64,000 nucleotides of DNA, taken from NCBI GenBank assembly GCA_012934845.2, contig WNNJ02001606.1, positions 124,001 to 188,000 on the forward strand, read 5' to 3'. A program made the translations under genes and the position numbers. The notes under the pieces are model-generated. The model did not search any database and was not told the origin of the DNA. It was given only the letters and a program-made list of their open reading frames with translations. Shown here piece by piece: positions 23,727 through 33,479 of this stretch; within the stretch, counting starts at the first letter, position 1; every line of letters starts with the position of its first letter. Origin of the DNA: Pomphorhynchus laevis (taxonomy: Eukaryota > Acanthocephala > Palaeacanthocephala > Echinorhynchida > Pomphorhynchidae).

Positions 23727-24933
23727 ATGAGTAAATTTAGCATGTCGGAGCGTTCAAAGAACTCAATGAAAACTAATTTTCCTGCCAATGCAATAAACGA
23801 GGTAAGTGGAGATTTAGGTTCTCTTGAATATATTCCGGAGGGTGAACTTCCCCCGGTACCAAAATTATCCAACCTGGTGATTATCAGACTTTTGGTGCCT
23901 CTGGAAAGGCAGAGCATGTTCAATTGTTTTTATAAGAGGCTTTGCTCATCGATTTAAAAAAAGGATATTGTTCAATGCGATTAAATATTATGAATCTGAG
24001 ATTAAAATCTCATTCTGCACTCCTGATCTCGCAATGTCGTACGTAGACTACTTTAAAAAAGAGCATTCGGAACAAGGTATAATTGCTTCCAAACCAATCC
24101 TGGCAACAATAAAGATAAATAATATGCCCACGTACATTTCAGAAGAAGATATATCAGCCCTAGAAACTGATTACAAAATCTCTAACGTGCGCTTTATAAA
24201 AGGGATTAAAGGCTTCCCCATTCCCGTGGCGTTCTGCAATGCCCCGGTTGATGAAGCCCTAAAACTATCGATTTCAACATGCAATCCTTTTATGGGGTAT
24301 AATTTGAGATTTTCAATAATCGAAACCGACTCACTAACGTACCCTCACTGCAACAATTGTCATCAGTGGGGGCATTGGTCCACTGAATGTTCTTTACCAC
24401 ATAAGTGCGGCGTGTGTGGTACAACTGCTATACATCCTGAGAAGTGCGAAAGTAAGCCATTTTGCGCAAACTGCGGTGGTGAGCACCCCGCATGGTCAAA
24501 AAAATGTAAAATCTTTAAGGCGTACCAAAAGAGACACAGGGGTGTAACAGCAAAACCGACTAGCTTCGTGGAAGCTGTCTCGTCTAACAAGAATGACGAC
24601 AGGATGCCGGACACAGAAATTCTTAAACTTATTGAAATGCAGCATCAGGCATCAATGATTCAACTTGAAAAATTGGTCCAAAAATTGATGGGTCAATTAG
24701 CGGAATCCTTCCGTTCTCCTCCTTCTGGGAAGACCAACAATATTAAGAAGCCACCAAAATCTAAGAAACGAAACGGGTCAGCGCTAAGCATAGCCGCTCT
24801 GAAGCTTGCTCGGAAGGATTCGATTTGGGCTATGGCTAACGAGGGAAATGAAGATATCGCCCGTGGGCAAGCGACTCCATTTGTCGTGACGGGAAGCGGT
24901 AAAGGCGACTTTTCCGCCTCTAGTTGCGACTAG
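23727..24933 (+). CDS. LINE A-VI ORF1, zinc-knuckle nucleic-acid-binding protein (frameshifted)
   Basis: Gag-like ORF1 protein expected to coat the element RNA. It starts at ATG 23727 (MSKFSMSERSKNSMK) and runs to 23957; one frameshift near 23920, in a T-rich run, moves it into the frame ending at 24933. Without that shift it would be about 400 residues. A conserved N-terminal core (PPVPKLSNLVIIRLLVPLER; IKYYESEIKISFCTPDLAMS) is followed by three knuckles at about 24350-24510: CNNCHQWGHWSTEC (C-X2-C-X4-H-X4-C), CGVCGTTAIHPEKC and CANCGGEHPAWSKKC. The C-terminal part is basic (KPPKSKKRNG) and ends EGNEDIARGQ plus about 20 residues. The same order is seen in A-I, A-IV and A-V. Confidence 0.85.
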
Positions 24934-24967
24934 GTGGAGGGCGTCCCACTTCGGTAACACTTACGCA

Positions 24968-27424
24968 ATGGGAAGTAATCAAGGACCTTTTTCACTGAAT
25001 ATCCTTCAGTGGAATTCGGGAGGTGCTTCCGCCCTTAGCCTTCTATCTGGTAGAGATGCAGATGTTATAGTCCTTCAGGAGACGCGGTCTATCCGTCTCC
25101 CCCAGGATATAACTCGATTTATCCCTAAGCACATATACACCCACTTTACTCCTTACATAACCCCCCTCACTCCTCTTCATCACAAGGTCTTTTAACCCTA
25201 GTAAAAAGCTCCTTAAGATCATCCCTCCTATTAAACTACTCTTGTCCAGCCCTATCTTGTTTAGCTATATCACTTTGTAAGAACGGTAAGCGTATAAGCA
25301 TAGCCAATGTCTATATTCGGCCAGGAGAAATTCACAAGAACCGTGACCTCCTGGATCAAATATTGGGGAGCGGTTATGACATGTTACTTGGTGACTTCAA
25401 CGACAGAACTGGTCGTTGGATTAATGCAGCACTCCGCAGAGCAAGGATCGACTATCTTATTCATAAACCACCTTCCCCAACCTTTCATTGCTCTACAACA
25501 AATTGTCTCCTCGACATATTACTGCTACATAAGATGTGGTTGTTGAAACCCATTTGCACCGAGCAGTCGCGTCAACAACAGACCACCTCTCATGACCTAA
25601 TTCGCTGGCGGCTAGAGGACGATACGTTGCTTAGAAGAAGGTTTCACTTTGATCCTATTAGAGTGGCCTTCTTTCAGGCAGCTATCCAACTCTTCCCCAG
25701 AATTGGAATTGAGAGTTTGACCGAATTTAATTCCTACCTCTCATCGCAAGCTACCGCGATCCTTTCGACTACCTATAAAGGTCGAATATACAATCCTACT
25801 CCAACAAAGCTCAAGGTCCTAGCTAAAATGTTGCACCTTCCCAATCTCTCTGTTTCCGCCAGACATATCCTCTCGAATGAATATTGGAGCTCTAGATATA
25901 GGCTCCAGCTGAGCAGGGATAGGGCAAGCATTGCTCACCAAAACCCTTCTCAGGCTTCCTTCTGGAAGATATTCAAGAAGGAGAAGTTTGTTTGCTGGAA
26001 GGATAGAGCCTTGGTTTGGATTGGTAGCATAGGCCTTGACAAAGTTTTAGAGGAGTCACTTTCCTTACATAATTATGGAGCCACTCATTCTCCCCAACCA
26101 ATCCCGCCTTGGTGTGACTTCAGGAGTAGGGACTTATCTGTTACAGATATCCTTAACTCCTGGGGACCACTCCCGGGCACCTCCAAATCCCACGCGCCAC
26201 TCACCACTCGTGTCTGTCAGCTTTTGACATACAGTCAGAGAAAGGAGGTCGCCATCACAATGCTATTAGCCTCCCCGTCTGACAGCGGAAATCAACATCA
26301 GCCGTCGAGCTTTTTACCTAAAAAGAGATTAATCACTTGTCCTAAAGATCTGTGGCCCATCTCGATTCAAAACGCCCTCATATCCATCTACGAGAAAGCG
26401 CTTGCGCGTAGAATCCGCGTTCATTTATGTAGGCGTAATTTGATCCCACCGAGTTTTCATGGGTTTGTCAAAGGGCGCTCGGTCCATTCAGCAATTGGTG
26501 AAGTGCATCAGTTTTGTCAGGATAATAGTCATCAGCTTGCTGTGGCTGTTTTTCTTGATTTTTCAGCTGCATTTGACCGGATCTCCATTCCCTTCGTTAT
26601 CTCCTCTCTCAGGTCCCTCGGGTTGCCTGCGAGAATTGTTAACAGGGTGGAGATATTGTTGTACACCAAGCGGTTCTACTATGAAGACGACCCTGATGCG
26701 CGTCAGTTCTACCCTATTACAGGTGTACCTCAAGGATCCCCACTTTCTCCTATCTTATATCTTGCTGCATCCATTGTACTATTCAAGAATTTTAAACGTG
26801 ATCAACATCTAGTGGTATATGCTGATGATACCACAGCCTTGTTCTCTGGACGCAGGTGCAAAGATGTAATCTCTGACATCAGCCGTTTCTTTTTAAGATT
26901 AAAAGATCAGTTGCCCCCATCCAATCTTATTTTAAACTCCTCTAAATCACAGGTGGTTGTCTTTAATGGCGTTCCTGCCACCAAAAAGAAACTTAAGAGA
27001 CTAGCACTCTCTACACTCTCCTCCATTTTGCAGCATCAACCACTCCCCATCTTCACGAGTCGAGTAAAATATCTGGGGTTCACCGTTACGGTGAATTTGT
27101 CGGACGAAAGCTGACCTGGATAGACTTAAACGTATCCTGAAGAAAGCTAGGTGGGCTCTGAAACGGGCCCAGCATCTGTCATTGAATGAGATAACCCAAG
27201 TGCGCCTCTGGGGTACTTGGGCTATCTCGGGATTAGTCTTCTTCTCACGAGGACGTCCCCCAGAACAAAGACTAAGGTTTCTCAAGCTCCTCATCTCGAG
27301 ATTACCAACCATAGTCCGCCTTGACTGGACTCTTAGGTGTGTGAGAGACCCCGAATGGTTCAGTCAGAGGGCGGCGCGCTGGTGCGGCCGAGGGGCTCAG
27401 ATCCCTCTGGACCTGAGGCCGTGA
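24968..27424 (+). CDS. LINE A-VI ORF2, AP-endonuclease and reverse transcriptase (two frameshifts)
   Basis: Target-primed reverse transcription enzyme, about 818 codons. The start at 24968 (MGSNQGPFSLNILQWNSGGA) gives the endonuclease with VIVLQET (catalytic Glu). A one-base loss in the C-run near 25157 shifts the frame; the protein continues through SIANVYIRPGEIHK and DMLLGDFNDRTGRW (about 25375), LLDILLLH and TTSHDLIRW (about 25590). The usual SDH motif is TSH here. RT follows: KGRSVHSAIGEVHQFCQD (about 26470), FLDFSAAFDRISIP (palm A, about 26555), GVPQGSPLSPILYLAAS (about 26720) and VVYADDTTALFSGRRC (about 26815). A one-base gain near 27105 shifts again into the C-terminal 100 residues, ending QIPLDLRP at 27424. 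A short stretch near 26280-26330 is read out of frame between two compensating indels. Confidence 0.9.
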
Positions 27425-27537
27425 ATATAAGTTGAAGATTTCAAAATACACGTCGTGAACAGTTTCTATTTTAAGTTGTCTTTTGCATGTTTTTGTTTCT
27501 TAAGTTTTTATCAGTTATATAGTTATTAATAAAACCC

Positions 27538-27553
27538 TTACTTACTTACTTAT
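27538..27553 (+). repeat. (TTAC)n tail of LINE A-VI
   Basis: Four TTAC-type units directly after AATAAAACCC mark the 3' end of the element. Copies A-IV and A-V end in (TTTA)n at the same place. Confidence 0.8.
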
Positions 27554-27559
27554 ATTACT

Positions 27560-28500
27560 TTTATGATTTTTTTCTGCAGTGAACGAGCCAATTAAGCCAT
27601 GCTTTTATGTGCTATTGAAACATTAATAATAATTTCTGTAGAAAAACTGCTTTTTCCAAATTCCTTTAAAGCTCCGATATGTTCACTGTTGCGCATGAAA
27701 AGAAAACTAAATTGGTTAAACTGAAAAGCAGGAATGTGCTTGCTTTTGATTTGACAGGTGAATAAAGACCATAACGTGATCGTTGTGCATTATGTAGATT
27801 TATTCATTTAAAGGGTTGGATAGTAAAGAGGAAATTTTTATATGATGTGATGTAGTTATATTATTAGAAGTAAATTGCTGAGAGAAGAGTCTTATAGATG
27901 GATGTAATCTACAGATAATTTAGTCGTGGTTTAAGGAGTGATGAGAGAAAGTAGGAAAGAAGAGATTACATTGTTCATTTCTCGGAAGTTGGTTTGGATA
28001 ACTTGATTGTAACATAACAAGTGGATTTGTCGGATCATGAATCAACGAGGTACGAGATGGTATCAATGATGTAACGCTAAAATCGATACTATTGATACGT
28101 ATCCCGGGAATGATGTTCATCACATTGTTGAGTGAATTTACTGTCAGTTTATTACCAATGCTAACCACCAATTTGTTTGAAGAAAACACGATTGTAGAGG
28201 AAGTTTTAATCGCATCGAGAGGTACCACTTATGCGTTGTGCTGATTATTATTTTCTTGACATTCTATTACACCCGAATCTTTTACCATTGTATCATCGAG
28301 CGAGCTCCCATTATCACATCCGAAAATCGTAGACGAATCAGCTTGGACCAAGGCCGCCCGAAGTGATGTGGACACAGTAGATAACGATGCTGCTCAAAAA
28401 CCGCATGTAAACTTCCTTGCCAGAATATCCTTTGAAAACTGCAGATGGTACCCCAACAACCATCTAAACACCGCATTTCTCGAATCACATGTCACTTCTT
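27560..28500. other. unassigned stretch with a weak broken reading frame
   Basis: No LINE family from this window matches. On the minus strand a discontinuous protein-like frame (about 28340 to 27920) includes IFGCDNGSSLDDTMVKDSG and, after a stop, VPLDAIKTSSTIVFSSNKLV. I recognise no family. It may be a relic of another repeat or a decayed host exon. The sequence at about 28345-28500 is equally unassigned. Confidence 0.3.
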
Positions 28501-28504
28501 GATG

Positions 28505-29749
28505 TTCAAATTATACTTATTTCCTCCCTTCCAAGCCGCTTTTCGCTCTAATTACTCTACCGAAATTGCCTGTCTTAAAGTTTATAACGACTTACTCATA
28601 TCGCGCGATCATAAATTATGTAGTGTCATAGTTTTTCTTGATCTATCGTCTGCTTTTGACATCGTCGATCACTCGATTCTTCTCCATCGCCTTCGTCATG
28701 ATTATGGCTTCTCTTTACCTACTGTATCATGGTTTTCTTCATATCTATCAAACCGTACATTTCGCGTATATTCTAACTCTTCTCTTTCCCATCCTTCGTC
28801 CATTCCGTCCGGTGTTCCACAAGGCTCCGTATTAGGCCCTATACTTTTCTCTCTTCTTCTTTGTGATTTGTCTTCGATTTCTCATAAATTTAACTTCCAT
28901 GTTATGCAATATGCTGATGACATTCTCATCTATGCTCATGCACCTGTTTATCGTATTCACGATCTTAGTGTTTCCGCTTCGGACTGTCTTGTCTCAATTT
29001 CCAATCATCTTTCTTCCCTTCGCCTTTCTCTGAATCCCGATAAATCCAAAATTATGTGGATCCTACCTCGACGCCTCGGCTTCGAACCTTTCTCCGTATC
29101 ATTAAATTCTACAATTCTTCCTATCGTTGATAATCTCGTTTTCCTAGGCTTCCATTTTGACAACCGACTTTCACTTAAACCTTTCGTTAGAGATAAAGTA
29201 CGCTCATCTACCTTGATACTCCGCAACCTCCGTCAAGTTCGTAGATTGATCGATTTCTCTTCTTGTATGACTCTCATATCATCTCTCCTTTTTTCTAGAC
29301 TCGATTATTGTCTTAGTCTATTTTCCAACTCACCTAAATCCACTCTTCTTCCCCTACAACGCATCGTCAACGCAGCTGTCAGAATTCTCCTCCGTCTTCA
29401 TTGTTTTGATCATACATCCTACCATCTTGCTTCTCTCGATTTGCCTACAATTTATTGTCGTGTTCAAATTCGTCTTCTTATCGTTGCTTTCCGCCTTGTA
29501 ACTTTTCATACCCCTTCATTTCTCAACCTTCCTTTTCTTGATAATTCTCGTCCTGTTTACTGTTCCTTGCGTTCCTGTAATTCCCTTCTTTTACATGTCC
29601 CAAACTACTCTACCTCCTTTGGACTCCGCTCCTTCCTGGTGGCTGCTCTTCTATCGTGGAATCAACTGCCTCTTCATATCCGCCAATCAACATCTATGCC
29701 GTGCTTCAAACGACAAATCCGATCCCATTTTAACAATTTATCCGCTTGA
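28505..29749 (+). CDS. LINE B-VII reverse transcriptase, uninterrupted frame
   Basis: About 415 codons of ORF2 open to the stop at 29749. L2/CR1-type RT blocks appear in order: RSNYSTEIACLKVYNDLL, VFLDLSSAFDIVDHSILLHR (palm A), SWFSSYLSNRTFRVYS, SGVPQGSVLGPILFSLLLCD, VMQYADDILIYAHAP (catalytic YADD), LRLSLNPDKSKIMWILPRR, FLGFHFDNRLSLKPFVRDKV, LLFSRLDYCLSLFSNSPKS and the C-terminal WNQLPLHIRQSTSMPCFKRQ. The open frame extends upstream to 28445, but that part is flanking sequence. The endonuclease and the first part of RT are missing, so this copy cannot be autonomous. Confidence 0.92.
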   Translation, partial: FKLYLFPPFQAAFRSNYSTEIACLKVYNDLLISRDHKLCSVIVFLDLSSAFDIVDHSILLHRLRHDYGFSLPTVSWFSSYLSNRTFRVYSNSSLSHPSSIPSGVPQGSVLGPILFSLLLCDLSSISHKFNFHVMQYADDILIYAHAPVYRIHDLSVSASDCLVSISNHLSSLRLSLNPDKSKIMWILPRRLGFEPFSVSLNSTILPIVDNLVFLGFHFDNRLSLKPFVRDKVRSSTLILRNLRQVRRLIDFSSCMTLISSLLFSRLDYCLSLFSNSPKSTLLPLQRIVNAAVRILLRLHCFDHTSYHLASLDLPTIYCRVQIRLLIVAFRLVTFHTPSFLNLPFLDNSRPVYCSLRSCNSLLLHVPNYSTSFGLRSFLVAALLSWNQLPLHIRQSTSMPCFKRQIRSHFNNLSA

Positions 29750-29778
29750 CTTTTTCATTTTTGTTTGTGGACTTGTAA

Positions 29779-29795
29779 GCGTACAGCTTGTACGC
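29779..29795 (+). other. LINE B 3'-terminal hairpin (copy B-VII)
   Basis: Perfect stem GCGTACA / TGTACGC with loop GCT, 27 nt or so before the tail. The same position carries a hairpin with different but paired bases in copies at 30599, 36079 and 60563. In L2/CR1-type LINEs a 3' hairpin is the RT recognition site; that role is inferred here. Confidence 0.75.
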
Positions 29796-29840
29796 ATTTG
29801 CCACATTAAATAAATTTGTATTATTATTAAATAGATCATT

Positions 29841-30479
29841 GCTCGAAATTGATTACTTGGATTTATTCGCAGTTAACTGGCCGTCTTTCATTTTTTGCTT
29901 TTAGTAATTTTTTTTTACTTTTAGTCATTCTCCTTGCAATCAGCTCATTATATTTAGAAGTGTTCACTATTGTCCAGTCGTAAACTTGTACATTATTAGG
30001 ACAACTAGGAGCGACATGGTGTAATAGTTATGGGATGAGGATAAACATTAAACTGATTTCAGTTTTCTTTAATTCATTGTATTCAGGTATTAATTATTCA
30101 GAGGACTTAATCTTGTATTGTTTCTCTGTATATAGTAATGTGTTTGTGTGTTTCAGCGTAATCAGTTTTCAATAATCAGAAATTTTCACTTATATCCTTA
30201 TAGACAGAATGCCCTATCATTTTATGAAAATGTTTTTCCAATCTTTTATATAGTCATAAATAGTCATATAATGAAATGTTATGGTACTTTAAAGATGACC
30301 TAGAGTTGTGAAAATTTAGTTTAAATACATCTGACTACCTTCTATCGGATAGTGAAATTTAAATTATCCATTGTCATTTAACATTTTAGCTTTGATAATT
30401 TTCGATGCCTAATTGTACGAACATAAAAGTTTGCCAATCTTAATCTACTATAATTTTTTAGGGTATATTTTGAATATGA
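29841..30479. other. AT-rich stretch with one diverged satellite unit
   Basis: No gene seen. Contains a single diverged copy of the 31-kb satellite unit at about 29985-30065; the rest is AT-rich and unassigned. Confidence 0.5.
29985..30065 (+). repeat. isolated diverged unit of the 148-bp satellite
   Basis: AACTTGTACATTATTAGG, then GGAGCGACATGGTGTAATAG and GAGGATAAACATTAAACTG, match the start of each satellite unit at 31031, 31210, 31358 and 31506 with scattered changes. It lies about 1 kb before the array. Confidence 0.7.
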
Positions 30480-30650
30480 TAAAGATGAGAGCGACGACTG
30501 CCGCGCTCCCTCCTTTATCACATTCAAATACCTCCTTCGTTCCCACCTTCTCGACACATGATTTAGATTTTCGTTTTTTTTCTTTCGGGGTCATTTAAGC
30601 GTGCGCCGGCACGCATTTGCGACGTAAAAGTTAATCCTTTTGTTATATGA
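30480..30650 (+). mobile_element. LINE family B copy B-VIII, 3'-end fragment
   Basis: Short plus-strand piece of the family B 3' end: about 110 bp resembling the end of the region after ORF2, then GCGTGC-GCCG-GCACGC (perfect 6-bp stem, 30599-30614), CATTTGCGAC and a T/A-rich end. No coding part remains. Confidence 0.7.
30599..30614 (+). other. LINE B 3'-terminal hairpin (copy B-VIII)
   Basis: Stem GCGTGC / GCACGC with loop GCCG. Compared with 29779-29795 the fifth stem pair has changed on both sides (A-T to G-C), keeping pairing. Confidence 0.7.
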
Positions 30651-31014
30651 TATAGATAGACAACCTAGCTGGCATCACGCGTTCATATTTGAACGAAATT
30701 CAGGACATGCGAAATTATGAAAAGATTAAATATGTTTAGCGTAAATTAATGTTAATATTTTTGTGGGAATACCTGAAAATATTCTACATTATCATCTTGT
30801 ATTCTACAGGATATTGACATGCCATTTTAGAATTTCTCTCTATGCAATGTCGACATTGTCAAAACCTTAATTGCATATCTTTATAACTTTGTTGAAATCT
30901 TTAAGGCATTCTTTCGACGTCTTTGTGAAAGATTTTCGTCGTTTGTCGTTATCAACTGATTCCCTGCTGCGTTATATTATAGCGAATTTATCTTAACCGT
31001 TTATCTTTTATATT
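30651..31014. other. AT-rich stretch, nothing recognised
   Basis: No reading frame, repeat family or structured element identified. Confidence 0.5.
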
Positions 31015-32015
31015 GTGTACACTCGTGAACTCGTACATTAGAAGCGACGTGGCGTAATAGTAATCGGGTGATGATATACATTAAACTGACTTTGGGCAAG
31101 ACACTTTTATTTGTTGCGTGCTTAATAACTTGAACTTCGCTGGAAGCGGCGTGGCTTCACGTTGCTTTACTGGGAGCGACGTGGTCCATGCTGCATTACT
31201 GGGAGCGACTCGTACATTGGGATCGACGTGGCGTAATAGTAATGTTGTGAGAATATGCATTAAACTGGCCTTGGGGAATACACATTTATTTTGTGTGTTT
31301 AATAACTTGAACTTCACTGGGAGCGACGCGGCTCCGTGTTGCTTCACTTGGAGCGACTCGTACATTGGGAGCGACGTGGCGTGATAGTAATGTGGTGAGG
31401 ATATACATTAAACTGGTTTTGGGTAAGACTTTTATTTGGTGTGTGCTTAATAACTTGAACTTCACTTGAGGCAACGTGGCTCCATGTTGCTTCACTGGGA
31501 GCGACTCTTACATTGGGAGCGACGTGGCGTAATAGTAATATGGTGAGGATATACATTAGACTAGTTCAGTGAAAGACTTTTATTTGGTCTAAGACTTTAA
31601 GTCTTTCTAAAAGTCTTTTAGAAAGGTAAGTCTTTTATTAACCTTCACCTCAAGTCTTTTAGTAAAACTTTTATTTGGTGTAATACTTTTAGTCTTACTA
31701 AAAGTCTTTATTTAATGTAAGACTCGTTTAGTGGAAGACTTTTATTTGCTAGTTATTAATAATAACTAGCACTTTATTGGGAGCGGCGTGACTTCACGTT
31801 GCTTTACAGGGAGTGACTCATACATTAAGAGCGACATGGCTTAATAGTAATGGTGTGAGGGTATACTTTAAACTTGCTTTGATGAAGACACTTTTATTTT
31901 GTGTATGCTTAATAACTTGAACTTTACTGGGAGCAACGTGTCTTCACGTTGTTTCACTGGGAGTGACTTACGCTCCCAGTGAAGTCGCTGGGAAGCGACT
32001 TACACTTCTCAGCTT
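31015..32015 (+). repeat. satellite array, unit about 148 bp
   Basis: Units begin with TCGTACATT...GAGCGACGTGGCGTAATAG at 31031, 31210, 31358, 31506 and 31818. The two middle spacings are exactly 148 bp. The first (179 bp) carries an extra GGGAGCGAC sub-repeat and the last (312 bp) carries an inserted simple-repeat block. Each unit also holds AGGATATACATTAAACTG, GACACTTTTATTT and TTAATAACTTGAACTTCACT. GGGAGCGAC occurs several times per unit as an internal sub-repeat. Short open frames here are by-products of the repeat, not genes. Confidence 0.88.
31560..31770 (+). repeat. AAGACTTTTA-type simple repeat inside the satellite
   Basis: Multiple near copies of AAGACTTTTATTTGGT, AAGTCTTTTAG and AAAGTCTTT, partly inverted (AAGACTTTAAGTCTT), derived from the GACTTTTATTTGGT part of the satellite unit. 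They explain the long fourth spacing of the array. Confidence 0.75.
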
Positions 32016-32715
32016 TACTGGGAACTCCTAAACGTCGGTATGTACCTCGGTCATTCTTACCTTGGTCACACATACCTCAGTGTGATAAGGGTGATCAGTC
32101 ATGTGTTAACAAGAATATCAAGAAATGAATTAAACATGCAAAATTGTAAAATTTGAGTATATGAGTTTTAATCTGTTCTATTATTCGGTGTATTATTAAG
32201 GATTAATTTTTAAAATTAATAGGCGATATTTATACTACTAATTAGTATATTTTATCCTCCAATTTCCTAGACTACATGATACAGTCAGCATTGACTACGC
32301 ATTACAACTTGGACTACGTGCTTTAACTTGGACTGCATTCTACAGAACGGTCTTTTGCACGATAATTCGTGATAGGTTTTAATTAATAATACTATACAGC
32401 CGAAAAAGAAGAATTGTAGAGCTTTTGATAAATACACTTTCTCAGGTTCAAATAGTCTGGTTGATATTAAATTATTTGATCGGTTGGAACTAAGCAATCG
32501 TTAATACTTGAAAGTTTTGTAAATATAAAAGGTTGCCTTCATTATTCAGATTGGGTACTCATAATCAATAATCTCAATTTATATTTTTATATGCAAGTGT
32601 AAGCACACGTGTTTTGCACATAAACTTTGATCGTAAATTTATTAAAATATGTTCAAAAGTGGTTCATATTTTAATTTGAACTTTGAAGCAGAACTATAAA
32701 ACACTAATTTATTGT
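32016..32715. other. AT-rich stretch, nothing recognised
   Basis: No gene or known repeat found. Simple direct repeats such as GACTACGCATTACAACTTGG and GACTACGTGCTTTAACTTGG (32292-32330) are the only pattern. Confidence 0.4.
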
Positions 32716-32788
32716 TATATTTCGCAAGCTGCTAATAGCGTCATCAGACGTTTTGTTTCGGATTACGCTAGCAGTAACTAGCGAAATA
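32716..32788. repeat. inverted pair of hammerhead-like modules (PLE-terminus type)
   Basis: Imperfect inverted repeat with ATATTTCGC at the left end and GCGAAATAT at the right. The left arm read on the minus strand has GTCTGATGACGCTA ... GCGAAAT. The right arm on the plus strand has GGATTAC, GCTAG, CAGTAA, CTAGC, GAAAT. CTGATGA and GAAA are the two conserved hammerhead core segments; the left arm keeps both and the right arm only the second. Similar inverted modules occur at 43636-43761 and 51048-51084. Confidence 0.5.
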
Positions 32789-33059
32789 TAAAAATAGATT
32801 AATTTTTATTGATCCTGTTTTGAAATTTTAAAAATAGCATGTGTCATTAATTTACCTTCGATTGTAATTTAAAAATATCAAAATTATTATTACTCGAATG
32901 TCAGGGAGCATAGCTCAGAAGACACCTTCACAAATCACAAAACAAAGAAAGTAGAACGTCATATTTGTAACTAAAATTAACAAAATTGAATATTAAATAT
33001 TCATACATAATTCTCGGGCTTCTCTTCGTCATCTTTCTTGGCTTGTTCATCCATAAGAA

Positions 33060-33370
33060 AGTAGAATAATAAAAAAATAAAAATAAATTATTATTATTAA
33101 ATACAACAGCAGTATCTTTCCAATACTGGTGGTATTGGAAAGATAGCGGACTCGATACTTAAGCGCATATCTTCACTTAAAGCGAGCAACAACAACCTTT
33201 CATATCCCGATTTGATCCGTCAAGAAAGAGCCAGGATTTCACTCCTTATTATAAAATCCACATCGATGGCTATGCGAAACAGGTATCAAGAACCAGGAAC
33301 TCTAATTCACGATAAGGACGCACCACTCTAAGTCGATTTGTACGATCAACTCCCTTTGAACTAAAAATTC
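33060..33370 (-). mobile_element. probable 3'-end scrap of a LINE C-like element with hairpin
   Basis: Minus-strand GCTGTTGTATTTAATAATAA resembles the 3' UTR end of LINE C at about 33430-33470 (GCTGCTGTTGTATTTTT). The adjacent stretch up to about 33370 has no open frame. It contains a perfect 14-bp hairpin at 33113-33145 (TATCTTTCCAATAC / GTATTGGAAAGATA, loop TGGTG). The assignment rests only on the shared terminus. Confidence 0.35.
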
Positions 33371-33479
33371 AGATTTTGAATTGCCACTTTGGACCCATTA
33401 GAGGGTAACCTTTAAGCTGTCTTATTTTTGAATAATTTATATTATTTAAAAAAAATACAACAGCAGCAAAAGAGCGTAG

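Larger units (their letters stand above)
23600..27560 (+). mobile_element. LINE family A copy A-VI, nearly complete
   Basis: The best family A copy in the window: a short 5' UTR (about 23600-23726), ORF1 (23727-24933), a 34-bp spacer, ORF2 (24968-27424) and a 3' UTR of about 115 bp ending in AATAAAACC followed by TTACTTACTTACTTAT. The family lacks an RNase H domain. A three-knuckle ORF1 and AP-endonuclease/RT ORF2 place it in the I/Jockey group by inference. About three uncompensated single-base frameshifts separate it from open ORFs. It lies head to head with A-V: the two ORF1 starts diverge within about 130-230 bp of each other. Confidence 0.92.
28505..29840 (+). mobile_element. LINE family B copy B-VII, 5'-truncated, RT frame open
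   Basis: Plus-strand copy starting at the RT fingers (LFPPFQAAFRSNYSTEIACL) and ending at about 29840 with the family 3' terminus: GTAAGCG, a perfect 7-bp hairpin (29779-29795), CATTTGCCAC, AAATAAATTT and an (ATT)-rich tail. The start is an abrupt 5' truncation. Over RT it is nearly identical in protein to B-XI at 61 kb, which suggests recent activity of family B. Confidence 0.92.

Noticed and set aside
31081-31556. Overlapping 69-94-codon frames on both strands
   Set aside because: They are read from the 148-bp satellite and repeat the same peptide; no gene structure.
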